Below, one piece after another: positions 47,134 to 54,499 of a stretch of 64,000 nt of DNA (positions within the stretch are counted from its first letter, which is position 1; each line of letters opens with the position of its first letter). Under the pieces are notes generated by a model that was not told the DNA's origin, did no database searches, and saw only the letters and a program-made list of their open reading frames with translations. The translations under genes were made by a program, and so were the position numbers. The stretch comes from Rhizobium mongolense subsp. loessense (lineage in GTDB: Bacteria; Pseudomonadota; Alphaproteobacteria; Rhizobiales; Rhizobiaceae): contig NZ_FMTM01000003.1 of the NCBI RefSeq assembly GCF_900099775.1, positions 207,087 through 271,086 of the forward strand. Direction: 5' to 3'.

Positions 47134-47466
47134 ATGACCACACCCGCCAGACCACAGATGCCCGAGACCCTGTCGCCGCTGGAGCGCGAATTGCTGGGTT
47201 ACGTCGAGACGTTGATGAACACATTGCAGAGCGGAACCGCGCAATTCGAGGCGCTGGAGAAACGCTCGACCGACATGATCGAAAACCGGCAAGCGGCTTT
47301 GGAAGAATCGCTGAAATCGCTCATCGCGTCACAGGCTTCCTTCATGAACGCCTGGCTCGCCTCCGGCAATCCTTCCAGCGACACGGCCTCGACCGAGCTG
47401 GCGGAAGCGTTCGCCCTGCTGGAGCAAGCCGAAGCGATGCTGGAGACGGTCGCGCCGCCAACGTGA
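47134..47466 (+). CDS. Small coiled-coil protein nested in the relaxase gene (MbeD-like)
   Basis: A 110-residue acidic helical protein ('LERELLGYVETLMNTLQSGT', 'FEALEKRSTDMIENRQAAL'). It starts three bases after the preceding nested gene and lies wholly inside the relaxase frame ending at 47,504. Size, heptad pattern and place match MbeD/MobD, which block entry exclusion or help mobilization in ColE1 plasmids. Homology by sequence is not claimed. Confidence 0.65.
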   Translation: MTTPARPQMPETLSPLERELLGYVETLMNTLQSGTAQFEALEKRSTDMIENRQAALEESLKSLIASQASFMNAWLASGNPSSDTASTELAEAFALLEQAEAMLETVAPPT

Positions 47467-47532
47467 CAGCCCGACCGCCCGCGCCCGGTCGCGGCCGCAA
47501 CTAATCCTCATTTCCGTCTGGAGTTTCGATCC

Positions 47533-49383
47533 ATGAATTTGATCATTCAGCCCTATCGTTATGCCCTTTCCATCGCCGTGGTGGCCGCCGGCTTCCTGCT
47601 GATGGAAACGGCACCGTTGTTCTGGCCACCCATCTACCAAAACGCGCGCGCCGCGATCCTGGTCATGTTCTGCGGGTTTGCGCTGCTGACCTTGGCGGGA
47701 GACACCCAGGGCCGCATCCGCAGCGCGTCGGGCTTAGCTGTGGGGGCTGCCCTCCTTGCCGCGTCTGCTCTCGCCCTTACCGACCCGACCATTGCGGCAG
47801 GCGTCCTGCTCGACAGCTTCAAGGCTTGGCGAAATGCCGGCTATTCCGGAATTGAGAGCATCCGAGGTATGGTTTCGATATGGGATCGCTTCACAGAGGC
47901 GCAGAAACTGGGTTTGCAGACCAACCTTGCCATCGGCCTGCCTGTGCCGGTGTTCTTCATCCTGCGGGCGATCTCGATTGCCGCCCCGGCGTCGTCCAGC
48001 CGGGTTTCCAAACAAGGCCCGTGGCGCGCCCGGTGGATGAACCGGAGCGAGCTGCGCCAGCTCCGGCACAACGATACCGGCTTGCCACTTGGTCTTTCCG
48101 GCAGGGCAATGCTGCGCTATCGCCCCAACCCGAAGACCGGATGGCGCGCGGGCCACCATGTCGCCATCGCTGGCACCCGCGCCGGGAAAGGCGTGTCCGT
48201 CGTCATTCCCGCCATCATCGACCATGACGGCCCGGTCGCCGTCCTCGACATCAAGGGCGAAAACTTCGCCGTGACCCGCCGCTATCGCCGATCGCTCGGG
48301 CGCCAAGTCGTGGTTCTCAACCCCTTTGGCGTCATCGAGCCGTCAAAGGACCAGTTCAATCCGCTCGACTATATCCGACAGGCGCACCTGGTCCGCGACA
48401 TCGAGGTCATTGCCGAAGGCCTTGTTCGGCCGGAAAGCGGAAACGGCGCGCATTTCGCCGAAATGGCGAAATCCATGATCGCCGCCGTGATCGAGGTCAT
48501 CATGACCAGACGCGCGGAAGCCGATCGCAACCTGATCACCGTCATGGACCTGCTGTTTTCCGCAGGCTTTTAGAAGACGCTAACAGAATGGGCCGGAGCG
48601 CCTGAAACATTCGGCACCCGCCCGGCCGCCGCCGCTGCCACTTTCCTTGCAGCCGGCGAGAACGAGCGCGGCGCGATCAAGACGACGATCAAGAAGGCCT
48701 TCGATTGGGCGCGTTCCGACGAACTGCGCAGCTTCCTCAGCGCCTCCACATGCTCGCTCGAAAACCTGTTCGAGGGCCGCGCCGATCTCTTCATGGTCGT
48801 GCCGCTCGACCAGGTGGACGCCCAGGCTGTGTTTCTCCGGCTGCTGACAAACATCATTCTCGGCATGGCCGTGCGCCTTGAAGGCGCGAAGAAGACGAAA
48901 AAGAATGTGCTGCTGGTGCTGGACGAGTTTGTCCGTCTCGGCCGGATGGAAAAACTGATCAACATCGCCAACGTCGCCGCCGGCTGCGGCATCAAGGCGC
49001 TAATCATCACCCAGGACAAGGGCCAGATCGAAAGCGTCTATGGCAAGGGCGACACAGCCAGCATTCTCGGATCCTGCGTCACCACCCGCATTTTCGGTCT
49101 TGGCCGCGCCGAGTTCGAAACCGCCAACTGGGCCGCGAACGCGCTCGGCGACCAGACGGTGCTCACTCGCACGAAGCAATCGTCCGCCAAATTCGGCGAG
49201 AGCCGTAGGACCTCAACCGCCGAACAGCGCCAGAAGCTCATGACCGCAGATCAGATCCTGGAAATGAAGACCGGCAAGATGCTGCTGCTGACGGGCTCGA
49301 AGCCGCCGGCGCTTGTTGACGCGATCGTGTCGCACCGGCATCCGGCATATCGGGGGAAGCTGGACCGGAACCCGATGGTGTGA
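47533..49383 (+). pseudogene. traG: VirD4/TraG-type coupling protein interrupted by an in-frame TAG
   Basis: The frame stays open from 47,533 to 49,383 (616 sense codons) except for TAG at 48,571-48,573. Before it: two or three membrane helices, Walker A 'IAGTRAGKGVSVVIPAIIDH' and 'VLDIKGENFAVTRRYR'. After it: Walker B 'VLLVLDEFVRLGRMEKLINI', 'LIITQDKGQIESVYGKGDTA' and 'MTADQILEMKTGKMLLLTG'. It would deliver the relaxase-DNA complex to a host type IV channel. An ATG at 48,793 could give only the C-terminal third. Nonsense mutation or sequencing error. Confidence 0.82.
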
Positions 49384-49424
49384 ATCGTCACCTAACCAAC
49401 TGCTCGCAAATGGAATGCCAGGTG

Positions 49425-50171
49425 CTATCGCTGAAGCAACTTCAGAGTTTTTCCAGGAACTTCAGCTTCTTTTATTTCAAATCCATGAAATATTTCACGA
49501 TCAGGATGTGTTCTGACAAACCGATAATACTTTTTACTTTCAGAATGATATGAGTATAAACCGCGACCTCCAACGAGTGCCTGTAGAAGAAGTCGCTGCG
49601 CTTCCGCATCCGAAAGCGTCATTGGCGAGACAGACTCTGCTCCTGTACGGGTATATTCTTGACGTTTGTGTTTCGGATTTGGCTCATAGCGGGGGAGAGC
49701 CTGCCTTATCGCCTCTAGCCCACTCACGAATGAAACGTTATACTCCGACTCAGAATCTGCAACCAATAAGTCATCACAAGCATCCGGCAGTTCGGGGTGA
49801 CGTAAACCAAGCCATATCGCGTGGGGCTTGATGTCTTGGCCGGATATTGCGCCCTCGTTCGTAAAGTCTTCGCGCGACACCTTCGTCATTTGAGGGGGCG
49901 CATCACATTCCACAGCTCTGTTTCTCGTAAAAAGATACCAAAGACGGACCAGGTCGCGGTCATTTACCGCGCTAATTGTCTGAATTAGCGATTCTGCGGG
50001 TCGAAGGGAAAGGTTCTCAATTGCTGGGTCAAAATAGAGTGTCACTGTTCGAGCTAGCGCGGGCTCCGCATACTGCAGCGCAACGACAAGTTCGCCGATA
50101 CAGTGTTCGGCTTCCGAAAAAGCATAACATTGTTCTTTCACTGTCAAAGGAACGAGATAAAAGCTTTTCAT
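49425..50171 (-). CDS. Unrecognised 248-residue protein of the DUF262/ATPase cassette
   Basis: I do not recognise the family. The protein is soluble, acidic to neutral, with a conserved-looking middle ('DIKPHAIWLGLRHPELPDAC', 'DSESEYNVSFVSGLEAIRQA') and a C-terminal beta-rich end ('GLYSYHSESKKYYRFVRTHP'). It starts three bases after the ATPase stop, so the two are almost certainly co-translated partners. Base composition is lower in GC than the mob genes. In ATPase-plus-partner defence systems the second protein is usually the effector; that role is inference. Confidence 0.6.
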   Translation of the reverse strand: MKSFYLVPLTVKEQCYAFSEAEHCIGELVVALQYAEPALARTVTLYFDPAIENLSLRPAESLIQTISAVNDRDLVRLWYLFTRNRAVECDAPPQMTKVSREDFTNEGAISGQDIKPHAIWLGLRHPELPDACDDLLVADSESEYNVSFVSGLEAIRQALPRYEPNPKHKRQEYTRTGAESVSPMTLSDAEAQRLLLQALVGGRGLYSYHSESKKYYRFVRTHPDREIFHGFEIKEAEVPGKTLKLLQR

Positions 50172-50174
50172 GTT

Positions 50175-51332
50175 TCAAAGCTTTGAGAGATCGGATTCGA
50201 TTTGATCGAAGAAGCCTCTGGGCCACGAGGAAACCTTTCCCTTTTGGTCCATCCGAATTTGATGAGCCACCGTGCATTCTTCTCGAAAGTCATACGTAAA
50301 ATGGTTTAGGAATATCTCATTCGCCTGAACTACGCCGAATTTTGTCGCCAAACGAATGCCGTTTACAACGTGGTCGCTGTGCGTTTCGATAAAAATCTGG
50401 CGACCGGCAGCAGCAATCATTGCTAAGAACATCCCGAGCCGAGACTGGCTGAAGGGGTGCAAATGGGCTTCCGGATTTTCAACGATCATCACGCCGTTTC
50501 TATTAAGCGACAGCGCTCCAGCAATGATAGGCAGGGTATAGCTGAGTCCGAAGCCGATATGTGTCGGACGAACCGAAGACCGGATGCTTGACCCGATTTG
50601 ATAAGAAAGGGTTGCCAGATCCTGCAAAACCAGCTCTTGGCACTCGAAGCGGCTGCCGGGTATAATCCACGACAATAAAACGTTGGTAAGAAGATCAACC
50701 CGACCTTGGGTGTTCTTGAAGTCCTCACTCCGGTCAAAGTTGTCAGCCTGGAGGGCTGCGGTTACCCAACGACCGGCTACATCGTCATCCCATCCATCGA
50801 ATTTGATTTCAGTAGCCTGCGCCTTGGCCAACACGGATGGCGTGTACTCACCATGCTTACCGAATGCGCCGGCAGGATCTTTATCTTCCCCCGACAGGCT
50901 ATAACTCGTTCTGGGGCCCAGCCGCTCGGCATTCAAATAGACAAACCCATGTCCGCGCCGCGTTAGTTCTGTAGGTGCTTTTCGGCGAGGTTCACAGCGT
51001 ATCTCACGCTGTGACAATCCATCCGAGGCATCTCGGTTCACAGTAAATGCATACCGATAGGTACGACCGGATGCGTCTAAACGCATCTTTACTTGGTATC
51101 CGCTTTTGGGATGCAGAATATCTCGAGCCGTGCCAGCCTCGTAGAGAGGGCCACCCAACGCGAGCCTCTCGATGTAGCCACCAGCTCCTTCCGATTGCCG
51201 CAGCAAGAGAAGGCTCTGAAGGACGCTAGATTTCCCAGACGCATTCGCGCCCACAAGCACGTTGAGCGACGCAAGTTCAAGTGAAATATTCACAAGGCTC
51301 TTGTAACCATTTATATCGAGTCTTTTAAGCAT
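50175..51332 (-). CDS. AAA family (OLD/SMC-like) ATPase with DUF3696-type C-terminus
   Basis: A 385-residue ABC-type ATPase. Walker A at residues 28-36 ('NVLVGANASGKSSVLQSLLL'), long insert, then the signature/Walker B region 'GVMIVENPEAHLHPFSQSRL' and His switch 'IFIETHSDHVVNGIRLA'. It ends 'GKVSSWPRGFFDQIESDL', the W-P-x-G-F-F-D pattern of DUF3696. No TOPRIM nuclease is attached. It overlaps the DUF262 gene by eight bases and is followed at once by the 248-residue gene. This class powers several phage-defence systems with separate effectors. Confidence 0.85.
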   Translation of the reverse strand: MLKRLDINGYKSLVNISLELASLNVLVGANASGKSSVLQSLLLLRQSEGAGGYIERLALGGPLYEAGTARDILHPKSGYQVKMRLDASGRTYRYAFTVNRDASDGLSQREIRCEPRRKAPTELTRRGHGFVYLNAERLGPRTSYSLSGEDKDPAGAFGKHGEYTPSVLAKAQATEIKFDGWDDDVAGRWVTAALQADNFDRSEDFKNTQGRVDLLTNVLLSWIIPGSRFECQELVLQDLATLSYQIGSSIRSSVRPTHIGFGLSYTLPIIAGALSLNRNGVMIVENPEAHLHPFSQSRLGMFLAMIAAAGRQIFIETHSDHVVNGIRLATKFGVVQANEIFLNHFTYDFREECTVAHQIRMDQKGKVSSWPRGFFDQIESDLSKL

Positions 51333-52647
51333 TTAAAGCTTTCTCTAAAATACTAGTGGTGGCTTTAAAACGCTTTTCTACAGCCGAGTAAGTTCCTGTG
51401 CTGGCGCTAATTGATCGAACAAATCTGTCGTCCGTGTTCATAGCGGTGAGAAACTCTGTAACTATCGCATCCTTTTTTTGTTCTATTAGAGAAGAACTAA
51501 ATCCCTTTACAGTTACAGTCCAAACTTCAAACAACGCCTTATTCAATGGAGATCGTCGTCCACCCTTCATGTAATATTTTCGGAAGGAGTATATACCAAA
51601 TATTTTTCGAACTTTCCCGATATTTGAATAAAATTCTTGTTCCAGGTTCTTAATTTCGATTTCTGGCAAAGCATTAACCTGGTTCATCGCGTGAACTAGG
51701 AACGACTCCATATCGCCATGCTCACGGTATGAACTGTAGTCGTTGAGGGTGAAAGCCAGCGCCCTAAGTATCAATTCGCGATCACTCATGCGAAGGCTTT
51801 CAACTACACCTTGAGTGGCCGAAAGAAACTCAGGAGACTTCGCCATCCTCCGCAGGAGTTCTGTGCATGGCCCCTGGTTTAGCGCGTGTCGAATTTCCTG
51901 AGGTGTGAGCTGCATTCCTCCCGTATTTACACGAGAAAAGATCGTGTACTTCGCGAGCGGAGGGGTGCCCGGCATGAGGTTGTAAAACATGAGCTGCGTG
52001 TCGTCTTCGATGGCGACCTTATATTCGGGTGGCAGCTCGTCAAATTTCTTCCCGTTAAGCTCAGTCAAAAACTGCAGACCCGAGAGCGCAAAGTCTTGGA
52101 GTCTACAATAACGATAAAGCGTCGTCAGCCTTTGAAGACCGTCAACCACGATCCAGCGAACAGCTGTGGTCGCGTCGATGTAGAATGCAGGCAAAGGAAT
52201 TTTGATAATCATGGATTCGATCAACCGGCTTTGTTTGAGTTCGTCCCATACAAAGGCACGCTGGAACTCCGGACTTAGATCAATTTCCGCCCTCTCTATT
52301 TTCCGAAGCGCTTGAAACACGCTTAATGGCTTCGTCTCCATTTTCAGTTTGGCAACATCGTATGGCTTGGTCGGCTGGGCCCCACTATCACCCGAATGTT
52401 CCAAGTCTTTCTCGACACTGAATTCCGCGTTATTTTCCTGTATCCATGAGATACCTTCATTTGATAGTTTAAGGAATGCACCAGATTTTTCAACGAGGCC
52501 TTTTTCAAAGCAAGCTGAGAGTGCGGCTAAGTATCCGCTCTCTTCCTCCCATTGCTTTTCTACAATCTCTTTTAAATAATCATTTTCAAGGGCCGTGTGG
52601 TTTTGGAGTGCCCTCAGAATAATGGCAATTTCACCAGATGTTATCAT
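51325..52647 (-). CDS. DUF262 (ParB/Srx-fold) protein with N-terminal winged helix
   Basis: A 440-residue protein. Residues about 1-65 look like a winged helix ('EIAIILRALQNHTALENDYL', 'LSACFEKGLVEKSGAFLKLS'). The DUF262 domain follows: 'IDLSPEFQRAFVWDELKQSR', the active-site-like 'WIVVDGLQRLTTLYRY' and 'FSRVNTGGMQLTPQEIRHAL'. DUF262 domains hydrolyse NTPs or act in DNA cleavage in GmrSD and BREX-type proteins. No DUF1524 HNH domain is attached here. The start at 52,647 has AGGA upstream; a GTG at 52,668 is possible. First gene of the three-gene cassette. Confidence 0.85.
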   Translation of the reverse strand: MITSGEIAIILRALQNHTALENDYLKEIVEKQWEEESGYLAALSACFEKGLVEKSGAFLKLSNEGISWIQENNAEFSVEKDLEHSGDSGAQPTKPYDVAKLKMETKPLSVFQALRKIERAEIDLSPEFQRAFVWDELKQSRLIESMIIKIPLPAFYIDATTAVRWIVVDGLQRLTTLYRYCRLQDFALSGLQFLTELNGKKFDELPPEYKVAIEDDTQLMFYNLMPGTPPLAKYTIFSRVNTGGMQLTPQEIRHALNQGPCTELLRRMAKSPEFLSATQGVVESLRMSDRELILRALAFTLNDYSSYREHGDMESFLVHAMNQVNALPEIEIKNLEQEFYSNIGKVRKIFGIYSFRKYYMKGGRRSPLNKALFEVWTVTVKGFSSSLIEQKKDAIVTEFLTAMNTDDRFVRSISASTGTYSAVEKRFKATTSILEKALNA

Positions 52648-52712
52648 CGTTTTTCCTGAAAAATCCACCGGATGGCTGGCTCTGATCGATCGCCATTACA
52701 TTCTGCTTCACT

Positions 52713-53756
52713 TTAGCTGTCCACCGCAAATTCCGCGATAAGAAAATCCACAGTCGCCTGGTCTCGCAGCTTGCAGACTATGTTCTGGTTGGCGAAGGCG
52801 CCTTTGAACCATTTGGCTTGGGACGGCTCTACCGTCTTGCGCCATTCGACACCGACGACATATTCCGCCCGGTCAGCAGGTTCGCCAAGACGCTTCATTC
52901 GGGGTTCTGCAAGGGGTTGCTCGAAGAGCAGGCCGTCCGGTGTCATGAAGTCAGAGGCAAGCTGCGCTTCGCTCGTCACCGCGCCGTAACCGATATAGCC
53001 CTTGCCCTTGTCAAAAACGAATATCTCGTCGCCGACACCGAGCTGCTCCAGGCGCTTGGTGTAGAATTCGCCGCCACCGGCACTCACGAAGCCGTATCGC
53101 TTCATGTCCGTCCAGGAGCGGTGCTCGCCCAGACCGGCATTGACGAAGTAATAACCGGACCACGGCGGGCGGACCTTGCGCTCGGATCGCTCTTCCACCT
53201 CTTCCTGATCCAGCAGAAAATCGGTTGTCAGCCATTCCTGGCCATTGGCTTCGAAGACGTTAAAAAAGACGGTATTGATGGCGACGCCATGCTCTTCCGA
53301 CAGATATTCGACGATTCGCCGCGACGCCGGATCGAGTTCGCTCGCAACGATCAACATGGAGTGGCTGCCATTGAGCTGTTCGGGAATGGCTTCGCCGAAT
53401 TTTTCACGGAAGGCGGTCACCAGGCGTGTCTGGAGATACCTTTCCGCACGCTCATAAATCTGCGGTGTCGTCAGCGTGCGCACCCAGGAGGCGTAATCGA
53501 GCACCTGCGCCACGATCTCGCGCGGCGTGCGGTCCTTCTTCAACTCGATGATGATCAGCGCGCCCGAAGCATCCAGCGCCAGCAGGTCGATAAACTTGCC
53601 GTGGTCCGTCGGCACCTGGCGGCCGATAACCAGAGCATCCAGGCCGAGCAGCGATGGATCGGCCGCCACCCAGTCTTCAATCAGGCTTTCCTTCATCAAG
53701 GCGCGGCGCGTGGCAGCTATGAGTTTGCCGTCAACGATCGAGTAGAGCGAGCTCAT
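52713..53756 (-). CDS. NucS/DUF91-like nuclease fused to an EVE/PUA-like domain
   Basis: A 347-residue protein. The N-terminal half is a PD-(D/E)xK nuclease: D57 in 'HGKFIDLLALDASGALIIIE', E71-x-K73 in 'IIIELKKDRTPREIVAQVLD' with a downstream Gln, as in NucS-type enzymes. The C-terminal half ('WSGYYFVNAGLGEHRSWTDM', 'YGFVSAGGGEFYTKRLEQLG', 'GYIGYGAVTSEAQ') resembles EVE/PUA-like domains that read modified bases. It shares an ATGA overlap with the HEPN gene and ends the restriction operon. A modification-dependent nuclease is the natural reading; not proven. Confidence 0.75.
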   Translation of the reverse strand: MSSLYSIVDGKLIAATRRALMKESLIEDWVAADPSLLGLDALVIGRQVPTDHGKFIDLLALDASGALIIIELKKDRTPREIVAQVLDYASWVRTLTTPQIYERAERYLQTRLVTAFREKFGEAIPEQLNGSHSMLIVASELDPASRRIVEYLSEEHGVAINTVFFNVFEANGQEWLTTDFLLDQEEVEERSERKVRPPWSGYYFVNAGLGEHRSWTDMKRYGFVSAGGGEFYTKRLEQLGVGDEIFVFDKGKGYIGYGAVTSEAQLASDFMTPDGLLFEQPLAEPRMKRLGEPADRAEYVVGVEWRKTVEPSQAKWFKGAFANQNIVCKLRDQATVDFLIAEFAVDS

Positions 53757-54499
53757 GCGGCTTCTTCCATATCTTCCGGTGGGTGAAGTTCACCCAGCTT
53801 GGCATGCAGCACCTGCATTTCTTCATAATCTGCTTCTGTCGCCAACGTCGAGATGTCGAATTGAGCACAAATGACGAGATCAGCGGCAGACATGTAATTG
53901 GTGTGGATCAGGTTGGCAGCGAGTTCGTCCGCTGGGTCGGTATATTGGCGCTCTTCCAGGTCAGCGCTCGTTCTCAGGAAGCGTCGATAGAGCTCAATGA
54001 TAACCGGCTGCATGTGTGTTTCGATGTTGCGAACTTCCTTCATCATATCAGCGATTTCCGCGTCGATCGCGGCGCGGTCATTGAAGAAGACAGTTCCTGT
54101 CGGATGAGCAATCTTGTTTCGGCGTTTCACGAACTTGGCGAATTCCCCGACCTGCTGATTTGTGCAGCCAATGAGCTTGAGAAACCGGAAAATCTGGCTT
54201 TCCTTCAGGCGGTCGTAGAACTTGAACGGACTTTCGCAATCCATCAGACTGCCTTCCTCGTCCGAACGGAAGCCAACCATCGCCATAGAAAACTGCTCAG
54301 GCCGGGCAAGCCTGATCTGCCAAATCGAGAAGCTGACAAAGCTCATGTAGAGAAGGTGGAAGGCGAGGCTGGCAAACTCAAAACGCTCCGCTTCGTAGTT
54401 CGTCTCGAATGCAGACCAGAGAAAGTCGAGATAAGCCTGTTCGCTGCTATTGGCGAATGATTGCGGCAAGTAGGTTCCCAGTTCGAGTGCTTCATCCAT
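53753..54499 (-). CDS. HEPN-motif protein in the restriction operon
   Basis: A 248-residue helical protein. Residues 127-132 read RNKIAH, matching the R-x4-H signature of HEPN ribonucleases, including the polar residue after Arg, in a helix after 'QVGEFAKFVKRRNKIAHPTG'. The rest is helical with a hydrophobic stretch 'FHLLYMSFVSFSIWQIRLA' that could pack the HEPN dimer. It overlaps hsdM by one base (TGATG) and the nuclease gene by four. It may be an RNase effector triggered when restriction fails. Motif-based; fold not verified. Confidence 0.65.
   Translation of the reverse strand: MDEALELGTYLPQSFANSSEQAYLDFLWSAFETNYEAERFEFASLAFHLLYMSFVSFSIWQIRLARPEQFSMAMVGFRSDEEGSLMDCESPFKFYDRLKESQIFRFLKLIGCTNQQVGEFAKFVKRRNKIAHPTGTVFFNDRAAIDAEIADMMKEVRNIETHMQPVIIELYRRFLRTSADLEERQYTDPADELAANLIHTNYMSAADLVICAQFDISTLATEADYEEMQVLHAKLGELHPPEDMEEAA

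Larger units (their letters stand above)
45910..47504 (+). pseudogene. Relaxase (MobA/VirD2 type), interrupted by one frameshift
   Basis: The N-terminus 'MLIKFFRNGQGGGSGPVDYL' runs to about 46,105. The match then continues in another frame: 'FAAKDAPNPAQQRHVMDAFE', 'MLWVRHTHEGRVELHFVTPR' (the metal-binding His cluster), 'IAPPGYQKHYDALRDVLN'. A single indel around 46,105-46,118 separates them. The rejoined protein would be about 530 residues, with an Arg/Gln-rich tail after 46,630 that shares its DNA with two other genes. It would nick oriT and pilot the strand. Recent mutation or a sequencing error are both possible. Confidence 0.8.
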
